Positions 23,675 to 32,723 of a stretch of DNA of 64,000 nucleotides are shown in pieces; position 1 is the stretch's first letter, and every line of letters begins with the position of its first letter. The translations under genes and the position numbers were made by a program. Under the pieces are notes generated by a model. The model ran no database searches, was not told the DNA's origin, and was given only the letters and a program-made list of their open reading frames with translations. The stretch is from Thalassobacillus sp. CUG 92003 (GTDB lineage Bacteria > Bacillota > Bacilli > Bacillales > Halobacillaceae): assembly GCF_013618635.1 (NCBI RefSeq), contig NZ_JABLSJ010000003.1:248001-312000 (forward strand), written 5' to 3'.

Positions 23675-24595
23675 TTATACTGATGTCTCGTCTTCACCTC
23701 TATTCTCCTCCATATACGCCCTTAAATAATTCAAGAAAATCGGCACCGCTTGTGCCACGCTTTCTTCTCTGTAATACACCCACGTATGACGGACGACCGG
23801 CGTATCATCTTTAAACACAAGGGGAGTAAACCGTAATTCCTTGTGATTGGTTAAAAATAATTCCGGAACGACTGCGTAGCCGAACCCCTCGGACACCATC
23901 CGCACGCACGTCTCATAGTTATCGACTTCCATTAGTGTATTTGGCTCAGTATCAAAGTGTTCGTTCCACCATTGATAAATCATGTCTTCAATCGTCGATT
24001 TTGTTTTATTCGGGTAATGGGAGAGGGCTTCAGGTTCACGAAAGGCAATCCTCGGCTGGCTGATAAGGTCACTGTTCTCAAACCGTTTATGAGATGCTAT
24101 GCCGATCGGTTCTTTCTGTAATAAGGATTTTTCACCTGACCAGTAAAAATCGCCTCGTACGATCGCGACGTCAATGTCGCCGTTCTGCAGCTGGGCAAAA
24201 ATTTCTGAACTCATCCCGGATCGAACGTAATACTTGATGTTTGGGTATTTATGATGAAAGCCATTCAGAAGCGGTGGGAAGATATAGTTACAGAAGTAGC
24301 TGTTCACGCCAAGTCGGAGATTGCCGCCGAAAGTATCTTTTATTTCGGTAAGCTTGTCTTTGGTTTCCTGGAGCAAACGTAATTGTTTGCGGGCATAGTG
24401 AACAAGACAACGACCTTCGTTGGTTAGATAGGTCTTTTTACCTTCCCGGTGGAAAAACGTAATATCAAACGATTCTTCGATCTGTCGAAGGCGGTAGGCT
24501 AGTGCCGGTTGAGAGATATACAAGCGTTGAGCTGCTCGTGTTACGTTCGGCTCTTCTTCCAAGTAAATAAGCATTCGACAGTCTTTCTGGTCCAT
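23675..24595 (-). CDS. LysR-family transcriptional regulator
   Basis: The 306-residue protein has an N-terminal LysR helix-turn-helix (EEPNVTRAAQRLYISQPALAYRLRQIEESF) and a periplasmic-binding-like effector domain. GGGGGAG before ATG 24595 sets the start. It is the third gene on the same strand after an M20 amidohydrolase and a YfcC transporter, which are its probable targets; an imperfect inverted repeat is present upstream of the amidohydrolase. Confidence 0.9.
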   Translation of the reverse strand: MDQKDCRMLIYLEEEPNVTRAAQRLYISQPALAYRLRQIEESFDITFFHREGKKTYLTNEGRCLVHYARKQLRLLQETKDKLTEIKDTFGGNLRLGVNSYFCNYIFPPLLNGFHHKYPNIKYYVRSGMSSEIFAQLQNGDIDVAIVRGDFYWSGEKSLLQKEPIGIASHKRFENSDLISQPRIAFREPEALSHYPNKTKSTIEDMIYQWWNEHFDTEPNTLMEVDNYETCVRMVSEGFGYAVVPELFLTNHKELRFTPLVFKDDTPVVRHTWVYYREESVAQAVPIFLNYLRAYMEENRGEDETSV

Positions 24596-24635
24596 ATACA
24601 ACTCCCCCAGTTTTACTAGCAAGTATAATTGAAAA

Positions 24636-24670
24636 GAACACTTTTCTCTACAAAAGAGAGAAAAGTGTTC
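24636..24670 (-). terminator. Terminator between the transporter and LysR genes
   Basis: GAACACTTTTCTCT and AGAGAAAAGTGTTC form a perfect 14-bp stem with a 7-base loop, followed by TTTTC on the minus strand. It would reduce LysR transcription from the upstream promoter. Confidence 0.8.
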
Positions 24671-24674
24671 CACG

Positions 24675-26111
24675 TTACGAGTAATGAATGAAATTGGCTA
24701 TCACGACCATAACGCCTCCGAATACAATCCAATATAAGATTAATGGAAGCGCGAAGCGGAACCACTTTTGAAAAGCGATACCAGAAACAGCCAGAGCTCC
24801 CATCAGTGTAGAGGAAGTCGGATTGATCAAGTTTGTGAATCCATCACCGAGTTGAAAGGCAAGCACACCGGTCTGTCGTGTCGTACCGATGAGGTCAGCG
24901 AGCGGTGTAATAATCGGCATCGTAATCGCAGCTTGACCAGAACCGGAAGTGATGAATAGATTCACAAAAACTTGAAAGCCGTAGATACCAAGAATTTGAA
25001 CGGAAGCGGGAAACACATCAATGAAATTGGCAGCGAAATAAACAATGGAATCCATAATCGCCCCTTCCTCCATAACGATGATGACAGCCCGGGCGAGCCC
25101 GATCATTAACGCCCCCATGACAATGCCGCTGGCACCTTGTATGAATTCCTTCGAAATGCGGCTAGGTCCATACCCTGCTATCAATCCTGCTACTATACCC
25201 ATCGCCAGAAATAAAGAGGATATTTCCACAATGTACCATTGATAAACTGAAACGCCCCATAACAGAACGAGGATCCCTGCTAGAAACACCCCAATAACAG
25301 CAACATGCTTTTTATGAATGGTCTTATAGAGTGTCGCAGTCTCTACTTCTGAAGCTTCCTGTTCGAGGTCGTAAACGAGACTCTGCTGTTTATCCTGCTT
25401 TATCTTTTTCGCATAACGATGAATGTACAAGCTGGTGATTAAGAGCAGCAGTAGTAATATGACTGCACGCATCAACATACCTGAGAATAACGGCACTTCA
25501 GCAATCGTCTGGGCCACACCGACACTGAACGGGTTTAACAGACCTGCCGTAAATCCGATATTGGTACCAAGGATTACCAAAGCTGTGCCCATTAGTGCAT
25601 CATAGCCAAGGGAACGAGCGACAAGGATCCCGATAGGTACAAATACCATCGATTCTGTGCTCATCCCCATCGTAAAACCACCTACTGAGAATAAGGCAAG
25701 AAACGACGGGATAAACAAAGCATCATTTTTCGAGAAAAACTTCGTCATCCTCCCCGTTAAAGCATCTATCGCCCCGGTCGACATGATGACTTGAAACGCC
25801 CCTCCGATAATTAAGATAAAGAAGATGATTGAACTCGCATCGTTAAACCCTTCGACAATTGAAATTGGAAATAGCAAAGGGTTAAACGGTGTCGCCTCCA
25901 TTTGTTCATAGGTGCCAGGGACAACCACTGTTTGGCCTGACTGTTCATCCTCAACACGCTCAAACTCTCCGGCTGGGACAACATACGTAAGCAAAGCGGC
26001 AAATATAATAATGATAATAAGCAGCACATATGTATGCGGCATGACCAGGAAGCGCCGGAAACCTTTTGGAGCTTCCGTTTCAGGTTCAGTAGTTTGTTCA
26101 TTCAGGTTCAT
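24675..26111 (-). CDS. YfcC-family membrane transporter
   Basis: The 478-residue protein has about twelve hydrophobic segments and the YfcC/DcuC-like pattern YVVPAGEFER near the start, GGFTMGMSTESMVF in the middle and SGSGQAAITMPIITPLADL near the end. Family members carry basic amino acids, peptides or dicarboxylates. Its ATG overlaps the amidohydrolase stop by four bases, so substrate uptake and hydrolysis are coupled. Confidence 0.88.
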   Translation of the reverse strand: MNLNEQTTEPETEAPKGFRRFLVMPHTYVLLIIIIIFAALLTYVVPAGEFERVEDEQSGQTVVVPGTYEQMEATPFNPLLFPISIVEGFNDASSIIFFILIIGGAFQVIMSTGAIDALTGRMTKFFSKNDALFIPSFLALFSVGGFTMGMSTESMVFVPIGILVARSLGYDALMGTALVILGTNIGFTAGLLNPFSVGVAQTIAEVPLFSGMLMRAVILLLLLLITSLYIHRYAKKIKQDKQQSLVYDLEQEASEVETATLYKTIHKKHVAVIGVFLAGILVLLWGVSVYQWYIVEISSLFLAMGIVAGLIAGYGPSRISKEFIQGASGIVMGALMIGLARAVIIVMEEGAIMDSIVYFAANFIDVFPASVQILGIYGFQVFVNLFITSGSGQAAITMPIITPLADLIGTTRQTGVLAFQLGDGFTNLINPTSSTLMGALAVSGIAFQKWFRFALPLILYWIVFGGVMVVIANFIHYS

Positions 26112-27307
26112 CCATGTCCATCTCCTTTATGATTAATTGACTGCTTCCATTCTTCATGAGCATCTTTCACTAGAGACGGTGTTGCCAACAAATCGTAGGC
26201 TGTTAAAGCTAGAGCCTTCGATGATTGAATGAGCCCCCGCATGCCATCAAGAGACCCCGCAGTCTCTGTAAAAGCTTTCGTGTGAGTGGAGGCTTCCCCG
26301 ATTTTAATATATGGATGAATCGTTGGTACGATTTGACTGACATTCCCAATATCAGATGACCCGATCCCTTTTTCAATAACGGAATCATCGACATCGACCC
26401 CGAGCTCCCTTAAATTCTCCTTAAACTGATACGCTAATACTCTATTATTAATCCGCTCCGCGTACATAAGCCCTTCGTTCATCTCGCATGTTGCTCCTAT
26501 TGCTTTCGTTGAATGCTCCACTCCCTGATAAAACCTCTCCTTCACCTGTTCCAATACTTCCAGTTTCTCAGCTCGAAGTAAGAAACTTGCCTCACAATGA
26601 TCAGGAATAATATTAGTCGCGTCCCCGCCCTTGGTGATGATACCGTGAATGTTGGCCGAAGAGTGCAGAGCAGGCAGCAACTGCTTCACACACATGAAAC
26701 TGTTCAACATGGCATCCAAAGCACTTATTCCCTGATCCGGATTGGCAGCTGCATGTGCCGCTTTGCCATGAAAAGAGACATCGACGTCCACACAAGCCAA
26801 GCTCCCACGCAAAATCATAGTTCGATCTCTCGGATGACACATCATCGCTGTGTCTAAATCGTCGAACCATCCTTCCTCAATCAGCATAATCTTTCCACCA
26901 CCTTCTTCTTCTGCTGGTGTTCCAAGGACAACCACCTTACCAGGAAAATGACTGCCAAGCGCTTTTTTCAACGAAATGGCCGCACAAACGGCAGACGCAC
27001 CAATAATGTTATGGCCACACGCATGGCCAAGCTCCGCCAAAGCATCGTACTCAGCAATTAATCCGATTGTAGGACCATCCGTCGTTCCCTCCCACTCTGC
27101 ACGAAATGAAGTCGGAAGTTCAGGTATAAGGCCACGCCTCACTTCAAACCCTTCCTCCTCGAGAGGAGAAGTCAGCCAGGCCATCGCCTGATGCTCTGCG
27201 AAGCTTAACTCCGGGTTGTCATGAATATGCATCGATAAATCCACCCATTGCTCACGGGTTTCATCGATATAATCTTGGATACGCTTTTTCTGTGACGTTT
27301 CGGTCAT
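26108..27307 (-). CDS. M20-family amidohydrolase (AbgB/ACY1L2-like)
   Basis: The 399-residue metallopeptidase has the amidohydrolase zinc motifs: EYDALAELGHACGHN, TPAEEEGGGK with the catalytic Glu pair, and MCHPRD. An internal dimerisation domain starts near HGKAAHAAANPDQGIS. Such enzymes remove acyl or aminobenzoyl groups from amino acids or dipeptides. GGAG lies upstream of the ATG. Paired with the YfcC transporter, it suggests import and cleavage of an N-acyl amino acid or dipeptide. Confidence 0.88.
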   Translation of the reverse strand: MTETSQKKRIQDYIDETREQWVDLSMHIHDNPELSFAEHQAMAWLTSPLEEEGFEVRRGLIPELPTSFRAEWEGTTDGPTIGLIAEYDALAELGHACGHNIIGASAVCAAISLKKALGSHFPGKVVVLGTPAEEEGGGKIMLIEEGWFDDLDTAMMCHPRDRTMILRGSLACVDVDVSFHGKAAHAAANPDQGISALDAMLNSFMCVKQLLPALHSSANIHGIITKGGDATNIIPDHCEASFLLRAEKLEVLEQVKERFYQGVEHSTKAIGATCEMNEGLMYAERINNRVLAYQFKENLRELGVDVDDSVIEKGIGSSDIGNVSQIVPTIHPYIKIGEASTHTKAFTETAGSLDGMRGLIQSSKALALTAYDLLATPSLVKDAHEEWKQSINHKGDGHG

Positions 27308-27352
27308 GAGATATTCTCCTTATTCGCTTAGGTTTGTGATAGTTGACCTTCA

Positions 27353-27379
27353 TTCTATAAGTTTTCATACTATTTAGAA
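27353..27379 (-). promoter_or_regulatory. Possible LysR operator upstream of the amidohydrolase operon
   Basis: On the minus strand TTCTAAATAGT and ACTTATAGAA form an imperfect inverted repeat with a 6-base centre, about 45 bases before the start codon, in the place and size expected of a LysR-type site. Confidence 0.4.
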
Positions 27380-27438
27380 AATACATATTTTTTGGGGGCT
27401 CTATAAAAAATTTATATTGTTCGGATTAGCATCTAAAA

Positions 27439-27471
27439 ATCCCCCATAAGTTATTGAACTTATGGGGGATT
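27439..27471 (-). terminator. Terminator of the hexosaminidase gene
   Basis: A nearly perfect 14-15-bp stem (AATCCCCCATAAGTT with AACTTATGGGGGATT, 4-base loop) followed by TTTTTAG on the minus strand. Confidence 0.85.
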
Positions 27472-27544
27472 AGTGAAATCCATCCATTCGTGATTTTCAT
27501 TTGCAATATGTCATAAAGGGAGCCAACTAATGTGCCCACATTAA

Positions 27545-29236
27545 TCAAGGTACCTTCTGCAAAATGGCTTCCACTTTTTCATTAATCGGCTGAAAATTAG
27601 GAGCAGGTGTCTTTTCACCCGAAAGCTGATATTTTGCTTTTAACTGGGTGATGCGTTCAACACTTTCGTCAATCCTGTCCTCGCTTATTTCGCCACTTTC
27701 TACAGCTGCTTTCAATTTATTAAATACAGTAGCGACCAAATCGGGGTTATGGGCCACAAGCAATAAGTCCCCTCCCGCTTTCACGGTCTGAACCGCTGCA
27801 TCCGCGATATTATAATGATCTGTAATGGCTCCCATCGTCAAGTCGTCGGTGATGACAACACCGTCAAAGTTAAGATCTTCTCGCAGCATGCCTGTTATGA
27901 CCTCTCTCGACATGGAAGCGGGATAGTTTCCGTCGATTTGCGGCAGCAGGATATGAGCGATCATGCTCACATCCGCCCCCTCTGAAATGGCTTTCTTAAA
28001 GGGTACAAGTTCCAGATTGGTTAATTGCTCGTAGCTTTTATCGACCTTCGGGAGTTCCAAATGGGAATCCACGCCGGTATCCCCGTGCCCAGGGAAATGT
28101 TTCATAACGGGAACGACACCTTCATTCTGAATCCCTTTCATGCTCTGAATGCCGAGCCTGGTGACAATCTTCGGGTTATCGCCAAACGAACGGTCGCCGA
28201 TGACAGGGTTATTGGGGTTGCTGTTAACATCAAGGACAGGCGCGAAATCCAAATTGAACCCGAGTTCTTGCATTTGTTCACCGAGGATGGTGCCGGCATT
28301 GAAGGCCACGTCCGGATCATTCAGGTTTCCGATCGAACGGCTCGTTGGCAGACTTTTAGCCTGAGGAGGCATTCGGGTCACACTGCCCCCTTCTTCATCA
28401 ACACCCAGCAATAATGGATATGGGTTCTCAGCATTCGCCGTTTTCATGTCGTTTATAAAGTTGACGGTTTGCGTTGCACTTTCGATGTTATTGCCAAATA
28501 AAATGATGCCGCCAACGTGATATTTCTGGATAATTGTTTTGGTTTTGGCATTCATTTGCGTACCATCGACTCCGCCGAAAATCATTTGTCCAATCTTTTC
28601 ATCCAGGCTCATCTTGCTGACTCCCCTATCATCAGAATGTTCACTTCCGCTTTTAGATAATGATAGATGATCGACCTCCGGGTTATCTGAATCCTCGGCA
28701 GGTCGCGGCAGCACCCATTTCAAAACATAATCATCAGACAAGTTATAGACAAGAATGATTTGATCAACATTCTCATCCTGATAGTACCGAGTATCGTCGG
28801 GCTTTTGATAGGATTTGATCGTATCGAAATCGAATGAGGTGACTGCTTCCTGAGACGAACGCAGATCGGTCACAACATCATCTGTAATGCCAAGGTCGAT
28901 GTTGTGTGAGGGATAGTTCAAAAAAGGGCCTACCTCCGTGTCAGTAGTCTCCTCCGGTTCTCCCCACGTTTCTTCCACATCATCGACTGTCGTTTCACTC
29001 ACTGTAATCGGGCTGTCCAGGATTGTACCTTCTTTAGCCATGTCGAATATGGTGGCCAATGATGGCTTAGGCTTAGGCTCCAAGTCCTCTTGATTTTCAC
29101 TATCCGGAGATGTGTTATGAGATGGTTCGTCTGTTTGTCCATCCTTCGCCTCATCCCCCGAGGAACGAAGCAAAAAGAAAGCCGCCCCAAGCGTGACTAG
29201 AGCAATAATGATGATAATGGTGATACGCTTAATCAT
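27545..29236 (-). CDS. nagZ: Secreted GH3 beta-N-acetylhexosaminidase with N-terminal DUF4309 domain
   Basis: The 563-residue protein has an N-terminal signal anchor, a Ser/Asp/Glu-rich linker, a DUF4309/YjgB-like domain (about residues 68-185, GTILDSPITVSETTVDDVEETWGEP) and a GH3 catalytic domain from about 210. The latter has the NagZ loop KHFPGHGDTGVDSH with the His/Asp dyad and the nucleophile Asp in ITDDLTMGAI. It removes N-acetylglucosamine from peptidoglycan fragments outside the cell. The DUF4309 fusion is unusual. GGAGGAAATTTCT precedes the ATG. Strongly acidic composition. Confidence 0.9.
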   Translation of the reverse strand: MIKRITIIIIIALVTLGAAFFLLRSSGDEAKDGQTDEPSHNTSPDSENQEDLEPKPKPSLATIFDMAKEGTILDSPITVSETTVDDVEETWGEPEETTDTEVGPFLNYPSHNIDLGITDDVVTDLRSSQEAVTSFDFDTIKSYQKPDDTRYYQDENVDQIILVYNLSDDYVLKWVLPRPAEDSDNPEVDHLSLSKSGSEHSDDRGVSKMSLDEKIGQMIFGGVDGTQMNAKTKTIIQKYHVGGIILFGNNIESATQTVNFINDMKTANAENPYPLLLGVDEEGGSVTRMPPQAKSLPTSRSIGNLNDPDVAFNAGTILGEQMQELGFNLDFAPVLDVNSNPNNPVIGDRSFGDNPKIVTRLGIQSMKGIQNEGVVPVMKHFPGHGDTGVDSHLELPKVDKSYEQLTNLELVPFKKAISEGADVSMIAHILLPQIDGNYPASMSREVITGMLREDLNFDGVVITDDLTMGAITDHYNIADAAVQTVKAGGDLLLVAHNPDLVATVFNKLKAAVESGEISEDRIDESVERITQLKAKYQLSGEKTPAPNFQPINEKVEAILQKVP

Positions 29237-29490
29237 AGAAATTTCCTCCGTGGATTTTGATAACGAATATTCTTCTCAATTTGTTTAAATATCTTTACTA
29301 GACTGCGTGTAACTATCGTTGAACGATGTATGAATGCTTCCATAAAAATGTATGACTATTAATGCCATATCTTCCAATGACCCCTTACACCTAGTATTGT
29401 ATCACGAAAGTTATCGTCAACTATCTAAAACGTCCTAGTGCCATCTCAGGTGAGGTCCCCGCTAAAAGAATACACACTAAATTAATCTAC
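29237..29490. other. Gene-free stretch upstream of the hexosaminidase
   Basis: AT-rich sequence presumably holding the hexosaminidase promoter. No convincing gene, repeat or structured element was seen. Confidence 0.5.
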
Positions 29491-29527
29491 AAAAAACCTC
29501 CCCTAAGTAATTTGAACGTAAGGAAGG
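29491..29527 (-). terminator. Likely terminator of a small membrane-protein gene
   Basis: On the minus strand CCTTCC pairs with GGGGAGG (one G-U) around a 19-base loop with partial inner pairing, followed by TTTTTTG. Confidence 0.5.
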
Positions 29528-29566
29528 CTGTAATATCCAGTCAATATTTTATTATGATTTCAAATT

Positions 29567-29695
29567 TCATTGTTTCTCATGCTTTTTTGCTACACATTTT
29601 ACAGCGGCGGTTGCTACTGCAAACGCCCACATGGTTAACAATACCGCAATTACGGTGTGGAAAGCAGAAAATAAACCGTTAAACTGCAAAGTCAT
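29567..29695 (-). CDS. Possible small membrane protein with overlapping leader peptide
   Basis: A 42-codon frame starts MTLQFNGLFSAFHTVIAVLLTMWAF, one membrane helix, and ends with a basic tail (KCVAKKHEKQ). The good GAAGGAG site lies before a different ATG (29712) that opens a six-codon peptide (MISYNT) whose TGA overlaps this ATG as ATGA. Re-initiation could therefore drive translation. The same frame is open further upstream but lacks a well-placed start. Reality of the gene is moderately supported. Confidence 0.45.
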   Translation of the reverse strand: MTLQFNGLFSAFHTVIAVLLTMWAFAVATAAVKCVAKKHEKQ

Positions 29696-29849
29696 GTATT
29701 GTAGGATATCATACGCTTCTCCTTCAATAAATTGATATAGGTATAGTACAAGTATTCGCAACTAAAAAAGGCCTGAAATCATTATAAAATTTTTATAAAT
29801 TTTAGTATCCCGATACGAATCTTCAGTAATTCTTTCCTAACATTAAGAA

Positions 29850-29875
29850 GGCGATTCCCTAGTTTGAGAATCGCC
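29850..29875 (-). terminator. Possible terminator downstream of the spore coat gene
   Basis: GGCGATTC and GAATCGCC form an 8-bp stem. On the minus strand only TTCTTAA follows, so termination is plausible rather than certain. Confidence 0.4.
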
Positions 29876-30006
29876 CCCCAATCAGTTTAAAACAAATAAA
29901 TCGCATTAAAAGGGTTTCAATTGTGCCGTCCTTTCTTGCATTTTCTAATCCTCATCCTCCCATTTGTCCAAACAGCAGGAGCTGCATGAGAATTATCGAA
30001 AAACGT

Positions 30007-30561
30007 TTAGTCTTCCTCGTCACTCATATTAAATTCAGATAGCGGCAATGGTGAAACAGGGTCTAAACAGACAATACCGCAGAAGCAATCCAAATCTACC
30101 GTTATACAAATGCCAGTTGCTTGTAAATTTCTGATGCTATTACCCGGGAAAAAATCGCAAATCCTATTCCCCTTTCCGCTTGGTCCAGGCGTAGACCCTC
30201 CCATTGTAACGGGAAGCAGTAACTCTAATTGAACACAGCATTCCTCTTTATCCACGAATTTTTTCGCCTGAAAGATAGGTGTTTCCACACAACGTAAAGC
30301 TGTCATACCTGAACCACCGACTGGAGATCTGAATATACCGCTTCCGATAAACGGCTCACAATCACCCTTACAATACAGTGCAAATGGGATAGCAGTAAAA
30401 TCATTTCCATTCTCCATGGGTGATATTAAGTCCCTGATGGATTGAACACATCCAGTGGAACAGCAGCCACCGACGCCAGCTACTTCATCTTGTGCTCTGA
30501 TAATCTTTGCGACAGTTTCACAAACGCACGTATTAAAATCTTTTTCTTTTTCGCAACTCAT
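30007..30561 (-). CDS. CotY/CotZ-family spore coat protein
   Basis: The 184-residue protein is cysteine-rich with the CotY/CotZ/ExsY layout: CVCETVAKIIRAQDEV near the N-terminus, GGCCSTGC, FALYCKGDCEPF, RCVETPIF, and a C-terminal ICITVDLDCFCGIVCLDP. These proteins self-assemble by disulfides into the outer spore coat crust. ATG 30561 starts the usual MSCEKEKDFNTC. A sigma-K-like promoter lies upstream, in line with late mother-cell expression. Confidence 0.92.
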   Translation of the reverse strand: MSCEKEKDFNTCVCETVAKIIRAQDEVAGVGGCCSTGCVQSIRDLISPMENGNDFTAIPFALYCKGDCEPFIGSGIFRSPVGGSGMTALRCVETPIFQAKKFVDKEECCVQLELLLPVTMGGSTPGPSGKGNRICDFFPGNSIRNLQATGICITVDLDCFCGIVCLDPVSPLPLSEFNMSDEED

Positions 30562-30597
30562 TATGGTTAATCTCTCCTTTCCTTGTAAGTTCATATT

Positions 30598-30626
30598 TAT
30601 TGTATGTGTAAGGAGAATTAATGGTT
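30598..30626 (-). promoter_or_regulatory. Sigma-K-type promoter of the spore coat gene
   Basis: On the minus strand AACC (30626-30623) and CATACAATA (30606-30598) are 16 bases apart and match the sigma-K consensus (mACm, then CATAnnnTA). The start codon is 37 bases downstream. Confidence 0.65.
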
Positions 30627-30739
30627 GCATCAATGCCTATTAGAATTTTTAGGTAGTCATATCATTTTTGATACACATACCTAGTTAACAAGCAGTATAT
30701 GGCACCCTTTCATCGTATACGTTCAGATTTATCATACAT

Positions 30740-32638
30740 TTATCCATGTAGAAACTTCTGCTTGTAATGGCTTAAGGCGAGAAGTGGCCAGATGTAACGG
30801 TAGCTGTGATAGTGAATATAAAATGCTCCTCCCATCCCTTGCCCTTTTGGATAGTCACTCGTCCAATCACGGTTATTTCCCTGATCAATAAGAAATTGGA
30901 TACCTTTTTCAATGGCCGGCGTTGGAGATGGTGAAGTGGCGATCAGAGCATCTACAGCCCAGGCGGTATGAGTCAGTGTACTTGCTTGTAACGGCACGTA
31001 GCGGTTCTCGGTATCGCTTTTACAAGATTCTCCCCAACCACCGTCCTCATTTTGGATGCCCTTCAACCAGCGGGCAGCTTTCCGGAGCATTGGGGCTTCG
31101 GTATTTGCCCCGCATGCCACTAAACCCGTTACGGCGGACCATGTTCCGTAAATGTAGCAGATTCCCCAGCGTCCATACCAGGAACCATTTTGCTTTTGCT
31201 CCTTGCGAAGCCAGGCGACTCCTCGCGTTATCGCAGCATGCTGTCGATTTAAGTTTGTATAATTCCCTAAGAATTCAAGTGTCCTTCCTGTTAAATCTGC
31301 CGTGGACGCATCCAGCAAAATAAATTTCGCTCCTTGGACAGGCAGCAGGTTAAAAATTGTCTTATCCACATTCCGTTCAAAGGACGGCCAGCCTCCATCA
31401 TTATTTTGCATGGCCATTCCCCACTGAACCCCTCGTTCCCAAGCTGGATATAAACGCGGTTGAAATGAAAGGCTCTTGTGTAACGCTCGTAAACTCGCCG
31501 TCGTGTCATCAACATCAGGATGCATGGTATTCAGATTAGAAAACCCCCATCCGCCAGGTCTCGCGTAGGGACTGTGCACACCCCAATCGCCGTATTTAAC
31601 ATGCTGTCGCAATAATAAATAGCGGTTTGCCTTTTGAACGACTTCCGAATGCTCGGAAACGCCAGCTTCTTGAAGTGTATAGCTGATGAGCGACGTATTC
31701 CATACGTCAGCTGTCGTATATTGCATATGGATACGATCGTCTATAAAAATGGCCATCGACTTCAGCCCATTCACAGCACGTTGGATACGTTCGTCTTTCT
31801 TTGAAAAACCGAGCGATAAAAAGGCAAAAATCATCAAGAATGTTGCGCTAAAGTAATTCAAAAACGTTCCATCGGGCTCAATTCGCCTGAGCATATATTG
31901 TTTCGCTTCTTCAATAGCTGTTTCCTCTAAATGACTCAGCGTATAGAAGCTAGACTGAAGGTAAGAGGTTAATGAGGTTAAGTAATGGCGCCATTCAAAG
32001 ACGCGATTCTGTTCTCGGAAGAAATGATCGTCTGAAGTTGACCCCCGGTGAACATACAGATGAGACAAATCAGGCGTTTGGGGCGTCGTTAATTGATATT
32101 TTTTATGAGCCAGCAGCAGAATCGGTACAATGTTCGCTCTCCCAAATACCGAAATATCATACATGTTGAGCGGAAATTGAACCGGCAGTAAAATCGCTTC
32201 AAGCGGCACCGGGAATAATTTAGGCCAGGCGTATTGGCCGGTTAACACGAGCATGATTTTTGTAAACATGCTTGCCTCACTTAATCCCCCTTGTTTAAGG
32301 ATGAACTGTTCTGCTTGCTTCATGTTAGGATCCTGAATATTAACATTGCCCGAGTATAAGAGACCATAGTAAGCCTCGATTGTAGCTGATACATTGCCTT
32401 CTCCCTCGTCATGAAACAGTTTCCACGCCCCGTTTTTCTCCTGTTTACTCAGAATCCTTTCTACTAAGTCTTGAATTAACTTCTCCTCATGAATCTCCAG
32501 AGAACGTAATAAAATGATCATATAGGCATCCGTCGCAACCCCCGTTTCAAAGGCATAATCCCAGGACCCATCTTCTGATTGATCCTGTTTTAACCGATTG
32601 ATCAGGCGTTCCATTTCAGATCTTACAACGTAATTCAC
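30740..32638 (-). CDS. sqhC: Squalene-hopene cyclase family, probable sporulenol synthase
   Basis: The 632-residue terpene cyclase has repeated QW motifs (e.g. QNNDGGW, QKQNGSWYGRWG, QNEDGGWGESC) and the acidic DVDD catalytic motif, which corresponds to DxDD. The sequence around GNYTNLNRQHAAITRGVAWL and the GRWGICYIYGTW block resemble Bacillus SqhC, which cyclises tetraprenyl-beta-curcumene to sporulenol during sporulation. The GTG at 32638, after GGGGTGG, gives the expected length; an ATG at 32662 would collide with the divergent gene. Adjacent to a spore coat gene. Confidence 0.88.
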   Translation of the reverse strand: MNYVVRSEMERLINRLKQDQSEDGSWDYAFETGVATDAYMIILLRSLEIHEEKLIQDLVERILSKQEKNGAWKLFHDEGEGNVSATIEAYYGLLYSGNVNIQDPNMKQAEQFILKQGGLSEASMFTKIMLVLTGQYAWPKLFPVPLEAILLPVQFPLNMYDISVFGRANIVPILLLAHKKYQLTTPQTPDLSHLYVHRGSTSDDHFFREQNRVFEWRHYLTSLTSYLQSSFYTLSHLEETAIEEAKQYMLRRIEPDGTFLNYFSATFLMIFAFLSLGFSKKDERIQRAVNGLKSMAIFIDDRIHMQYTTADVWNTSLISYTLQEAGVSEHSEVVQKANRYLLLRQHVKYGDWGVHSPYARPGGWGFSNLNTMHPDVDDTTASLRALHKSLSFQPRLYPAWERGVQWGMAMQNNDGGWPSFERNVDKTIFNLLPVQGAKFILLDASTADLTGRTLEFLGNYTNLNRQHAAITRGVAWLRKEQKQNGSWYGRWGICYIYGTWSAVTGLVACGANTEAPMLRKAARWLKGIQNEDGGWGESCKSDTENRYVPLQASTLTHTAWAVDALIATSPSPTPAIEKGIQFLIDQGNNRDWTSDYPKGQGMGGAFYIHYHSYRYIWPLLALSHYKQKFLHG

Positions 32639-32723
32639 GCATCCCACCCCCCCGTGATTCATGGCTACCTATACTTATTCACAGACAAATACGGACATTC
32701 CCGAAGAGGAGGGATCTCTTCTA

